From: Rhodococcus sp. NBC_00297
Lineage (GTDB): Bacteria; Actinomycetota; Actinomycetes; Mycobacteriales; Mycobacteriaceae
DNA: 64,000 nucleotides
Assembly: GCF_036173065.1 (NCBI RefSeq)
Contig: NZ_CP108041.1
Span: 1,488,001 to 1,552,000, forward strand
Reading direction: 5' to 3'
Part shown: positions 36,437-44,942 of the stretch, one piece after another
Position numbering within the stretch: position 1 is the stretch's first letter
How the letters are laid out: each line of letters starts with the position of its first letter
Position numbers and translations under genes: made by a program
Notes under the pieces: model-generated
What the model was told of the DNA's origin: nothing
The model's database searches: none
What the model saw: only the letters and a program-made list of their open reading frames with translations

Positions 36437-38254
36437 ATGAGCGCAACCACCAGTCCCCGCGACGACCTCGTGCCGGAGGGCGGCGTGGAGGTCCAGCTGC
36501 AGATGCTCCCTCGCGGGGTGCGCTGGTTGATCGCCGACGTCGACTACGAGCAGTTGGCGCAGCGCATCTCCGACGGCGACGACGACGAACCGGCCTGGTG
36601 GTCGCGCACCGGCCTCGGGCTGGTCCGGTGGCGCAACGCCCACGGTGAGGTGACCGAGGAACTGGCGGGCGATCCCTGGTGGCGCGGAGCCAAGCGCGCC
36701 ACCTCCCGCGGCTACACCGGCCCGGGCGGCGGCCGGATGCTCGCCAGCCCCGCGCCCATCGAATACGAGGCGTCGTCGGTGCAGGTCTGCGGGTTCAACC
36801 CGTGGGCCATCGGCGCCGCCGCACCGGCCTCGGGCACCATCGTCGGCCAGCACGCCATTACCGGCGAGGCCGTCTCATGCGATCCGTTCGCCTACTTCCG
36901 CGACAACCACATCGCCAACCCGTCGATGTTCGTCCTGTCCCTGCCAGGGCTCGGCAAGTCCTCGCTCATCCGCAAGATCCTGCTCGGCGCGATCGCGTGG
37001 GGGCAGACGCCCATCGTCGCCGGCGACATCAAGGCCGAGTACGTCAAGCTGGCGCATCTCGTCGGCGGCCAGGTCGTCACCCTCGGCTACGGCGGCGGGC
37101 ACCTCAACCCGCTCGCCGCCGGAACCCTGGGGCAAGCCGTCGCCCGCATCCGCCGCGCCCGCATCGACGCCGCGGCCGCCGGGGACCGCGCCAGGATCGC
37201 CCAGCTCGACGAGCTGATCGGCACGGCCGAGCTGACCGTGCGGACCCGGCAGGTCAACGCCGTGTGCGCCCTTGTGGAGCTGATCCGCTACGACACGCAC
37301 TCGGTGAAGGCGTTCGAGAACTCCCTCATCGGTACCGCCCTCGACGAGCTCTACGCCGACGGCGGTTTCAGCTACGACCGGCCCCCGCTGCTGGTGGACC
37401 TGTACGAGCGCATCGACGCCGGATCCGCGGCGATGCAGCGCGCGGCCTACCAGACGACGCGCGAGGGATACCGGGAACAGATCACCGAGCTGATGCAGGC
37501 GCTCGGAGCGCTCATCTCCGGCCCACTCGGTGACATCTTCGCCGACCACACCTCCGAACCGCTCGACCTCGACGCCCCCATGATCGTCATCGACGTCTCC
37601 TCCCTCGACCGCGGCGACACCACCCTCAAAGCGGCCGTGATGCTCTCCTGCTGGGCCGACGCCTACGGCACCGTGGAAGCGGCGCACCTGCTCGCCGACG
37701 CCGGACTGGACCGCCAGCGTCTGTTCCTGCTCGCCCTGGACGAGCTGTGGCAAGTCATCGGGGCCGGCCCCGGCATGGTCGCCCGCGTCAACGAGATCTC
37801 CCGACTCAACCGCACTGACGGCGCCGGACTGCTGATGATCACCCACACCGGCCGCGACCTCGAGACCCTGCCCACCGAAGCGGACATCAAGACCGCGAAA
37901 GGGTTCATCGACCGCGCCGGGATGGTCGTGTGCGGGGGGCTGCCCATCGGTGAGGTCGAACGACTCTCCGGCGAGCTCAAGTTCACCCCCGCCGAAGCGA
38001 GCATGGTGACCTCCTGGTCCCGCGGGGCCGCGCTGCGCTCGGCGGAACGGCGCACCGCACGAGCACCCATCGGGCGGGGAAAGTTCCTGATCAAGGTCGC
38101 CAAGGACAACACCCCCGGCATACCGATCCAGACGGTGTTCACCGATGTCGAGCTCGACACCGGAGTCCACGACACCAACGCCCGCTTCGCGGAGTACTTC
38201 CAGGGCAATCGCGGCGATCTCGTCGCCGCCCACACCGGCACCGGGGACTTCTGA
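36437..38254 (+). CDS. VirB4/TraC-like T4SS ATPase
   Basis: 605 residues. Walker A is LPGLGKSSLIRK (Lys174), and Walker B is LFLLALDELWQ (Asp435-Glu436). VITHTGRDLETL-type sensor residues follow at about 460. The protein energises assembly and transport of the type IV apparatus at the inner membrane. Good AGGTT-type spacing precedes the ATG. The stop shares a base with the next start (TGATG). It is the only clear motor ATPase in the window; no VirD4 coupling protein was found. Confidence 0.88.
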   Translation: MSATTSPRDDLVPEGGVEVQLQMLPRGVRWLIADVDYEQLAQRISDGDDDEPAWWSRTGLGLVRWRNAHGEVTEELAGDPWWRGAKRATSRGYTGPGGGRMLASPAPIEYEASSVQVCGFNPWAIGAAAPASGTIVGQHAITGEAVSCDPFAYFRDNHIANPSMFVLSLPGLGKSSLIRKILLGAIAWGQTPIVAGDIKAEYVKLAHLVGGQVVTLGYGGGHLNPLAAGTLGQAVARIRRARIDAAAAGDRARIAQLDELIGTAELTVRTRQVNAVCALVELIRYDTHSVKAFENSLIGTALDELYADGGFSYDRPPLLVDLYERIDAGSAAMQRAAYQTTREGYREQITELMQALGALISGPLGDIFADHTSEPLDLDAPMIVIDVSSLDRGDTTLKAAVMLSCWADAYGTVEAAHLLADAGLDRQRLFLLALDELWQVIGAGPGMVARVNEISRLNRTDGAGLLMITHTGRDLETLPTEADIKTAKGFIDRAGMVVCGGLPIGEVERLSGELKFTPAEASMVTSWSRGAALRSAERRTARAPIGRGKFLIKVAKDNTPGIPIQTVFTDVELDTGVHDTNARFAEYFQGNRGDLVAAHTGTGDF

Positions 38255-38580
38255 TGCGGCCCCGCTACGAGGCGGACGTCCGGAGCTGGGCGCTGAGCAC
38301 CTACCGGTCCTCGCGCCCCAACTACGCCTCCCGCGACCAGTGCGTCACCGCCATCGCCGAGCAGATCGGCGCGCACGGGAACACCGTGAACCGGTGGATC
38401 AAGACCGAGTTCGGGCCCTCCCGCGCCCCGGCCGCGGACGAGGTCGTGGCGAGACTGCGGGCCGCCGAGGCCGAGATCGAGCGGCTGCTCGCGGTCAACC
38501 GCCGACTCACCGACCGGCTCGCCGCCACCGCACCGCGTTCGGTGGCCGCCGAGTCGGTCATGAGCGGGGCGCGGCTGTGA
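38254..38580 (+). CDS. IS3-OrfA-like HTH/coiled-coil protein inside the conjugation operon
   Basis: 108 residues. The N-terminal part (YRSSRPNYASRDQCVTAIAE, then IGAHGNTVNRWIKTEFG) is the HTH of IS3/IS911 OrfA transposase subunits. The C-terminal part is a heptad coiled coil (ARLRAAEAEIERLLAVNRRL). No OrfB follows. It is joined by TGATG to the VirB4-like gene and by GTGA to the peptidase, so it is an operon gene, probably a domesticated DNA-binding protein. Further copies lie at 57290 (degenerate) and 60452. Confidence 0.75.
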   Translation: MRPRYEADVRSWALSTYRSSRPNYASRDQCVTAIAEQIGAHGNTVNRWIKTEFGPSRAPAADEVVARLRAAEAEIERLLAVNRRLTDRLAATAPRSVAAESVMSGARL

Positions 38581-40223
38581 AGAAGGGCGGGATCGTCGCC
38601 CTCGTCGCGGTCCTCGCGGCGGCACTGTTCGTGGTCCTGTTCGTCACCACCCTGAGCCCCAGCGGCGACGAGGACTGCCTGCCGTCGGGCACCTCTGTTC
38701 CGTCGGCCGGGGGCGTCCCGGCCGGATCGTTCGCCAAGCCCATGAAGACCGGCGAAGCGCAGCTCACCAGCGGCTTCGGGCCACGGTGGGGCACCCAGCA
38801 CAACGGCATCGACCTCGCCGGTCCGATCGGCACACCCATCTACGCCTACGCCGACGGTGTCGTCGCCAAAGCCGGTGAGGCGCAGGGATTCGGGCAGTGG
38901 ATCGTCCTCGACCACAACATCGGCGGGCGCGTCGTCTCCACCGTCTACGGGCACATGTTCCCCGACGGCGTCCTCGTCAAGGTGGGGGACCGGGTCACCG
39001 CCGGGCAGCACATCGCGAACGAGGGCAACAACGGTGACACCACCGGAGCGCACCTGCACTTCGAGTACCACCCAGGCGGGTGGGCACCCGGCAACGCCGT
39101 CGACCCGGCACCGTTCTACGCCGGAGCCGCCGAGCCCGGTTCCGGTGCAGCTGGTTCCGGAACGCCGGGCAGCTCGCCGTCGACCACCCCGCCGGCCCCG
39201 GCCGCACCGGACGTCGCCGTGTCGGCGAATGGCGCGGAGTTGGCAGCGCTCCCCGCGGCGGTCGGGTCGGAGGAGCACTTCCAGGTCGACACCGTCCGCG
39301 TCGCCCGCGCCGTCCACGCGAAGTTCCCGCAGATCACGTCCATCGGCGGATGGCGGGCAGACGGCGGCGGCTTCGACGACCACCCGTCCGGCCGGGCCGC
39401 GGACATCATGATCGACAACTGGCCCTCGGAGGAAGGCAAGGCGCTCGGCGATCAGGTGAAGGACTATCTCTGGGCCAACCGTCAGGTGTTGCAGATCGAG
39501 TACATGATCTGGCGACAGCAGTACATCCCCTCCGACGGTGAACCGAACGTCATGTAGGACAGAGGATCACCGACGCAGAACCACTTCGACCACGTCCACG
39601 TCACCACCATCGGCCACGGACCGCCCGCACCCGGGCAGAGTTACGGGGCGCCGCCGGGTGTAGCGGGATCGGCCCCGAAGGCGAACGGCACCTGCACCAC
39701 CGCACCCGGCGCGGGGATCGGCGACCACGCCGACCTCGCAGCCGGTCAGATCCCACCGGAGTTCGAGAAGTGGCTGCCGCTCTCCGCGGCGCAGTGCCGC
39801 GAACTCTCCCCGGCGATCCTCGCCGCACAGCTCGAGCAGGAGTCCGGGTTTCGTCCCGGCCTGACCAGTCCTGCCGGGGCGCGGGGTTACACCCAGTTCC
39901 TGCCCGGCACCTGGGCGTCCTACGGGTTCCCCGTCGACGACGAGACCGGCGAGGTCACCGGACCCGCCGGAGCCGGTGACCCGGACGACGTCGGGGATGC
40001 GGTCGTGGCGCAAGGACGGTACAACTGCGCCGTCCTCGACGATCTGCGCCCGGGTATGGAATCCGGTGCCGTCACCGGTGATCCGGTGGAGCTGATGCTC
40101 GCCGGTTACAACGCCGGCCCCGGAGCCGTGCAGCAGTTCGGCGGCATCCCCCCGTATGTGGAGACGCAGAACTACGTCACCACCATCACAGCCGCCGCCG
40201 GCGACTACGACCTCGCCCGATGA
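38577..40223 (+). pseudogene. M23 endopeptidase / lytic transglycosylase, split by an in-frame TAG
   Basis: The GTG at 38577 opens a single-TM protein. Domain 1 (residues about 45-185) is an M23 LytM metallopeptidase with HNGIDLAG and HLHFEY zinc motifs. Domain 2 (about 215-330) is the conserved module ending GEPNVM. A TAG at 39555-39557 follows, after which the same frame continues with HFDHVHVT, a linker and an SLT-type lysozyme domain (QESGFRPG, ARGYTQFLPGTW, YNAGPGAV). Without the TAG the protein would have 548 residues. The relative position suggests Glu/Gln to amber. Such enzymes cut peptidoglycan for the transfer channel. Confidence 0.88.
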
Positions 40224-40816
40224 CCCGACAAGGAGGACCCGTGTTCGACACCCACCACCGCCGACGCCTCACCGCCGTCGTCCTGTTCGCGGCCCTGGCT
40301 GTCGTCCTGATCGTCGCCGTCGGCACCGCCGCCGCGCTGTGGGTCACCGGCGACCGTGACGACACCCCCGCGGCTGGGGGAACCGACGCCGGGTTCACCA
40401 TCGACCCTGTCGGCACCGATCCGGTCGACGTCGCCACCGTCGTCATGGCCGGCGTGTTCACCTGGCAACCGGCAGTGCAGGACTCGACGTGGGACGCCCT
40501 GCACACCCAGGCCGGGCATCTCACCGGCCCGATGGCCACCGCCGCCGCGCAGGCGCCGTCACCGGCCCCGAAACCCATCTCGGAGTGGGCGGCATGGGGG
40601 CGCAGCGGCGACACCCTCACCGCCGTCGTACGGCCCGATGGGGACACCGCCGTCGACGGCGACACCGCCACAGTTCCGGTCACCATCGCGCAGACCGTGC
40701 AGCACCAGTCCGGGCAGGCCACCCCGTACACCACCTACACCGCCACCATCACCCTCAACGACGCTGCGGGGGAATGGAAGGTCAGCGACTACCGGATCAC
40801 CAGCAGCAGCCTGTGA
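40220..40816 (+). CDS. VirB8/TcpC-like single-pass conjugation protein
   Basis: 198 residues starting in a 4-base overlap with the transglycosylase stop. A basic N-terminus (HHRRRL) leads into one membrane segment (VVLFAALAVVLIVAVGTAAAL). The outer domain of about 130 residues ends in ITLNDAAGEWKVSDYRI, typical of NTF2-fold VirB8/TcpC assembly factors. It is the last gene of the operon. Degenerate copies of its C-terminus or whole length occur at 16668 and 56920. Confidence 0.75.
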   Translation: MTRQGGPVFDTHHRRRLTAVVLFAALAVVLIVAVGTAAALWVTGDRDDTPAAGGTDAGFTIDPVGTDPVDVATVVMAGVFTWQPAVQDSTWDALHTQAGHLTGPMATAAAQAPSPAPKPISEWAAWGRSGDTLTAVVRPDGDTAVDGDTATVPVTIAQTVQHQSGQATPYTTYTATITLNDAAGEWKVSDYRITSSSL

Positions 40817-41192
40817 GAGCAACTAATGGTCGGCGTCGAACGCTCCACCACTGCCGCGGGGAACCGGCCGCGGTCGCTGACCTCGTACCCGCTCGCGTTC
40901 GCCCACTCCCGGATCGCCCGCGTCTGTTCCAGATCACGCTTCGTCGATTTCCCGGCGGCCGCCGGGAAGTCGCGAGCTGCGGAAGATGAGCGGTCCGCTT
41001 GCGGCCACCGACCCGCTCGCTGTGCTCGATGTAGTAGTCGAGCTTGCGGTCAAACTATCTCGAATTCTTCTCTTCCGGGTCGATTCGGTAGTCGATTCCG
41101 TTGACGGAGAAGTCGATCGTTTCCCCGGCTCCGTCGGCGATGCTGCTGACGTCTATATCGTCGGTCAATTCCACGATCTCGCGTTTCGCCAC
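40789..41192 (-). pseudogene. lsr2: lsr2-like nucleoid silencer, broken
   Basis: From GTG 41192 the frame reads KREIVELTDDIDVSSIADGA and FSVNGIDYRIDP, the N-terminal oligomerisation domain of Lsr2, then meets TAG at 41055-41057. The same frame resumes with KLDYYIEHSERVGGRKR, and after another frame change the C-terminal DNA-binding domain follows: AIREWANASGYEVSDRGRF, including the RGR AT-hook-like motif. One stop and at least one indel inactivate it. Lsr2 is the mycobacterial H-NS analogue that silences AT-rich or foreign DNA. A second, worse copy lies at 60150. Confidence 0.75.
40884..41100 (-). repeat. 217-bp repeat, inverted relative to 60231-60444
   Basis: The reverse complement of this segment matches 60231-60444 with only scattered mismatches and short indels (for example the shared string GAGCACAGCGAGCG). 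It covers the middle and C-terminal coding part of the lsr2-like gene. Two near-identical inverted copies 19 kb apart could recombine and invert the region between them. Confidence 0.8.
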
Positions 41193-41341
41193 GACAGGAG
41201 CCTAGTGCTCGTTCTTCACCCTTCGATTCACTACACGCGACCCTTTTGAGGGATGCGACGGTTATTGGCGGCCAGCCTGGCAACGAGCGCACATCGGGTT
41301 CGAGTAGATATTGGGGTGTGCGATCACAGGGCGAGCCCACG

Positions 41342-41632
41342 GTGTCTCTGTTCGTCGAGTATGGGTCACCGTTCCCCGTCTGGCTGTTCGACTACCCGTT
41401 CTGTGGGCGCCGAGGACCGATGAACGTCGAGAAGAACGAATTGCCGTTGACCGGCGATCTGATCCGCGACCTGTACGACTTTCAGCACAACTTCGACGAG
41501 TGCTACGACGCCTTTGCTGGCTGGAAGACCCCGGGCGAAGAGCGTTCGTACCACGAGCAGGGCGCACGGTTGCTCCTGGACCTGCAAACGCAGACGCGGC
41601 ACCTCGGGTTGATGGTCGTGTCGAAGTACTGA
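41342..41632 (+). CDS. small hypothetical protein
   Basis: 96 residues from GTG 41342; the frame is open further upstream, but that part lacks protein-like composition. Acidic and aromatic-rich (VEYGSPFPVWLFDYPF, FQHNFDECYDAF). No signal or membrane segment. No family recognised. It lies between the broken lsr2 and a minus-strand hypothetical gene. Confidence 0.45.
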   Translation: MSLFVEYGSPFPVWLFDYPFCGRRGPMNVEKNELPLTGDLIRDLYDFQHNFDECYDAFAGWKTPGEERSYHEQGARLLLDLQTQTRHLGLMVVSKY

Positions 41633-41680
41633 CAACCGTGCGCAGGTGTCGATGCGCATGGAAGTCGGTGCGGTTGAACG

Positions 41681-42007
41681 TCAGACCCACAGAATGCCGT
41701 CGACGGCATTCTCGGCCGGGGGGTAGGAGCGCATGGCGGCCTGCTCGGCGAGCACCTCGGCTATGTAGCTGGGCGCGCTCTCCACTCTCTGGCCGTTCTC
41801 GTCGTAAATGTTGCATCGAGCGATAAGCGTGAGCCCTGCGTACGCGGCGTGGCGAAAGGTCACGTGCACCTGCCCGTGTGGCCATGCACCCGTGAACGAC
41901 ACGCGGACATCGGTGATGTCGGCGGAAATCGACATGGAACCGACCTGCGCGAGGCAGTATCGGACATAGGAATCATGGTCCAACGGTTCTGTACCAGGGG
42001 GCGGCAC
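41681..42007 (-). CDS. hypothetical protein
   Basis: 108 residues. The middle (GSMSISADITDVRVSFTGAW) is beta-rich and could be a small SRPBCC- or NTF2-like fold; the C-terminal part is helical. No catalytic motif seen. The frame ends near a TetR fragment and the start is uncertain, so it may itself be partial. Confidence 0.4.
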   Translation of the reverse strand: MPPPGTEPLDHDSYVRYCLAQVGSMSISADITDVRVSFTGAWPHGQVHVTFRHAAYAGLTLIARCNIYDENGQRVESAPSYIAEVLAEQAAMRSYPPAENAVDGILWV

Positions 42008-42120
42008 CGGTCGGTGATGTCGATGTCACCAGCGGGCACAACTGTCAGCTCGCCCCTGGTGTCAACGACCGTGACGCCGTACTCGCCGGGCCCGGTGGTC
42101 GCCCACATAGCCCATCGGAC

Positions 42121-42598
42121 GTTATCGTGTCAGCGGTGGGATGCAGTCGTGCGACGTTCTACCTCCACTTCCGTAGTAATACGGCTGTCTTGATCAAGTA
42201 CCTCACTAGGGTCTGGCCCTCGGTGGATGGTGCGACGGACGACGTCGCGGCGACGGTGGCTAGGGGAATTACGAAGAGGGAGTTGCGCGAGAGAATCAGC
42301 GACCAACTCCTACTGTGGCGGGCGGTTGAGGGCGCGCCGACTGCAATCAGCGTCACGCGGCTTACCGACCCAGACGTGCGTGTGTGGCTGGACACGAAGA
42401 ACACCCGTTCCATCGCTGCCGTTGTCGCCGCAGCCACTCACCAGCCGGGACACGTGGACCGTGTTCGTCGATCGCGTATCGCCCTCCTCACCAATATGAC
42501 GTCCACCGCCATGAGTCTCGAGGACAATGAACTCCAAGTTCTCCCGCGATGATCAAGTCGACTACTTGACCGATCTGTGGGCCGATCTCAGCGTCTGA
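42121..42598 (+). pseudogene. TetR-family regulator fragment (paralogue 2 of 3)
   Basis: Begins abruptly inside the HTH (SAVGCSRATFYLHFRSNTAV), so the first 35-40 residues are missing. The rest follows the TetR at 14224. At about 42525 the frame shifts: SLEDNE ends, and the next frame gives KFSRDDQVDYLTDLWADL to a TGA at 42598, the conserved tail of the family. 5' truncation plus frameshift make it a pseudogene. Confidence 0.8.
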
Positions 42599-42691
42599 GT
42601 GACTGCCTGACGCTTCGACCCACGTACACGACGCCAGCACCGATGGTTGCGCCGCTAGCCAGAACCTATGGTGGGTCTCGTCGGCGACTCG

Positions 42692-43807
42692 TCACATCGT
42701 GCTTGCTGATCCTCTGATTGATCCAACGCCACGACGCAACGCCCCTCCCGAACGCCCGCGACCAGACGCGACTATCTCCGCCACGATGGACAATGCCATC
42801 TCGTGTGTAGTGTGACCGCCGATATCGAGGCCGATTGGAGAGTGCAATCGTGCTGTTTCCTCGACACTGAGACCGTGTTCCAGAAGGCGGGTTATTCGAT
42901 TCTCGTGGGTTCGACGACTACCGAGCACCCCGATGTATCGGGCCGCAGTTCGTACCGCTACTTCCAGCAGGGGTTCGTCGAACTTGCTGTCGTGAGTGAG
43001 AACACACAAAACGGTTGAAGGATCAACAGATCCGGCATCCGACTGCTGTTGCAGATACTGATGTGGCCAAGCGTGTACGACTTCGTCTGCATGAGGGAAC
43101 CGACTGGCGGTAGCGAACACCGGGCGTGCGTCGCATACGACCACGCGGTAGCCGACGAGCTTCGCGATTTGCGCAACCGCATCTGCGAGGTCGAGACCGC
43201 CAAAGACGAGCATTCGTGGTGGTCCAGGGAATGAGTGTACGAAGACCTCGATCGCCGCACCATCCGATTCGACATGCGCCAGTCCCGAGGTACCAGAATG
43301 AAGCATCTCCCGGCCGAGTCGTGTAGCGGCAGCATCGATTTCAGGCGTTCCAAAAGATCCATACATCTCGGATGGACTAACCACCAGGTGGACAGGTCCG
43401 GAGGTCGCATTCAGATCCACGATCTCGCACACGGCCGACTGGCAACCTACGTGATCCAACAACGTTCGATAGTGCGGCCGCGTTCGACAATCCAGCCTCT
43501 CGACGACGATCTCGATCTCGCCGCCGCATGTCAGCGCGACCGCAAAGGGGTCGGTGTCGTTCGCTCCGAACCACAGTCGGTCTCGTGTGCCGTCGAGCGC
43601 AGCTGCTGACGCGGCGTCGAACACCACTCCTTCTACGCAACCGCCGGACACCCCGCCGACCGCCTGTCCGTGCGGGCCGACGGCCAGCATAGCCCCGACC
43701 CCGTGAACAGCACTCCCTCTCGCTCGAACCACAGTTGCCAGGCCGACGGGGGATCCCTCTACATACCATTGCTTCAACGACTTCACGAGCTCGCGCACTG
43801 GGGTCAA
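42692..43807 (-). CDS. XdhC/CoxF-family molybdenum-cofactor maturation protein
   Basis: 371 residues. The N-terminal XdhC domain has VVRARGSAVHGVGAMLAVGP and GGVSGGCVEG; the C-terminal NAD-binding-like domain has VVVCDARPVFA, YIGVLGSRRTHENR and SPIGLDIGGHT. These proteins bind the Mo cofactor, help sulphurate it and insert it into xanthine-dehydrogenase-family enzymes. It is the last gene of the catabolic operon and overlaps coxG-like by ATGA, as expected for maturation of the hydroxylase encoded upstream. Confidence 0.88.
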   Translation of the reverse strand: MTPVRELVKSLKQWYVEGSPVGLATVVRARGSAVHGVGAMLAVGPHGQAVGGVSGGCVEGVVFDAASAAALDGTRDRLWFGANDTDPFAVALTCGGEIEIVVERLDCRTRPHYRTLLDHVGCQSAVCEIVDLNATSGPVHLVVSPSEMYGSFGTPEIDAAATRLGREMLHSGTSGLAHVESDGAAIEVFVHSFPGPPRMLVFGGLDLADAVAQIAKLVGYRVVVCDARPVFATASRFPHADEVVHAWPHQYLQQQSDAGSVDPSTVLCVLTHDSKFDEPLLEVAVRTAARYIGVLGSRRTHENRITRLLEHGLSVEETARLHSPIGLDIGGHTTHEMALSIVAEIVASGRGRSGGALRRGVGSIRGSASTM

Positions 43808-44436
43808 CGCCTAGTGAAAGCTCTGGAAATCAACCATCCTTCGATGGCTCCTGCGGTGAAGATGCCGACGTAGGGTGCGTACTTTTTTACCGATGTCGGT
43901 GCGAAAGACATCACGTTCAACTCACTTGAGACCTGTTCCATGGCCCTCGTCGGGACAACATGGAGTTGTGGTGCAGCATCAGTCCCAAGCGATCGTTCAT
44001 TCAGGAGCGCACCGAGGTTGACCGCGAACTGTTGCATGACCTTGTTCGACACCGCAACGATAGCGCCCTTGCCGAACGAGACGATCTTGCCACTTATGAC
44101 GAGGTCGGTACGCAACGTCAGCCGTGACCTGTCGCCCATGGATTCGACCGCCAGGTCGACTTGGGCCTCGGCGTCACCGTTGCCGTGGGAATCCGCCCCT
44201 TTGGCTTCCAACGTCAGCGTGTGAGCTTCGCTGTCGACCTCGATGAAACGGATCGTACCGGCGTAGGACGCGCTGATCGGCCCTACTTTGACCTTGACGC
44301 CGCCGAGGAAAGTGTCGCCGTCCTTACCCGTGATCGCCGCGCCGGGTACACAGGTGGCGACTTTCTCGACGTCGTTGATCAGCCGGAAGACGTCGTCGGC
44401 GGACGCATCGATGTCGAGGGTGTTGGTCAGTATCAC
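43804..44436 (-). CDS. CoxG-like SRPBCC protein
   Basis: 210 residues from a GTG that overlaps the small-subunit stop (GTGA). SRPBCC fold: NTLDIDASADDVFRLINDVE, VATCVPGAAI, then GGVKVKVGPISASYAGTI. A hydrophobic C-terminal segment (YVGIFTAGAIEGWLI) may anchor it to the membrane, as in CoxG of the CO dehydrogenase cluster, which helps recruit or mature the Mo hydroxylase. A longer in-frame frame reaching 44640 lies inside the small-subunit gene and was rejected. Confidence 0.85.
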   Translation of the reverse strand: MILTNTLDIDASADDVFRLINDVEKVATCVPGAAITGKDGDTFLGGVKVKVGPISASYAGTIRFIEVDSEAHTLTLEAKGADSHGNGDAEAQVDLAVESMGDRSRLTLRTDLVISGKIVSFGKGAIVAVSNKVMQQFAVNLGALLNERSLGTDAAPQLHVVPTRAMEQVSSELNVMSFAPTSVKKYAPYVGIFTAGAIEGWLISRAFTRR

Positions 44437-44942
44437 TGCGGAACTCCGTTCATTTTCACGCAGCCGGCGCAACGACGTTGCTCGGCGCACGAGTCGATGG
44501 CTTCGACGATGGTTTGGTAACCGGTGCATCGGCAATAATTCGACGCGACGACTTCCCGAATTTCGTCTATTTTCGCGTCTGGGTTTTCGGCAAGGAATCC
44601 TTCGGCCAGCATCAGGAACCCAGGTGTACAGAAGCCGCATTGCAGGCCGTGGTGTGCGGAGAACGCTTGCTGGAGGTCACTCAGAGTGTCGCCGTTGGAC
44701 AACGATTCGACAGTGCGTATGTCCGTGTTCTCGACCTGTGCTGCGAAGGTCAGGCATGCACGAGTCGGTTTGCCGTCGATGAGGACGGTGCAGGCTCCGC
44801 AGACGCCGTGCTCGCACCCGACGTGGGTGCCCGTCAGGCGCAGATTGTGACGCAGTACGTCCACGAGTGTGCGACGCGGTTCGATGACCACCTCGTGCTC
44901 CGTGCCGTTCACAGTGAGTTCGATCAGGTGCTTGTTGCTCAT
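44433..44942 (-). CDS. molybdenum hydroxylase small subunit, two [2Fe-2S] clusters
   Basis: 169 residues. Cys43, Cys48, Cys51 and Cys63 (GCEHGVCGACTVL) bind the plant-ferredoxin-type cluster; the second set is CGFCTPG and CRCTGYQ for the all-helical cluster. It passes electrons from the Mo site to FAD. It overlaps the large-subunit gene at its start and coxG-like at its stop. Small-large-medium subunit genes together are the standard CoxMSL/NdhSL layout. Confidence 0.9.
   Translation of the reverse strand: MSNKHLIELTVNGTEHEVVIEPRRTLVDVLRHNLRLTGTHVGCEHGVCGACTVLIDGKPTRACLTFAAQVENTDIRTVESLSNGDTLSDLQQAFSAHHGLQCGFCTPGFLMLAEGFLAENPDAKIDEIREVVASNYCRCTGYQTIVEAIDSCAEQRRCAGCVKMNGVPQ

Noticed and set aside
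36875..38233. Long minus-strand frame opposite the VirB4-like gene
   Set aside because: Typical high-GC antisense frame: Gly/Val/Asp-rich, no domain, no start context, fully inside a gene with clear Walker motifs.
38254..38580. An active IS3 insertion
   Set aside because: No OrfB, no terminal inverted repeats or target duplication, and overlapping junctions with both neighbours.
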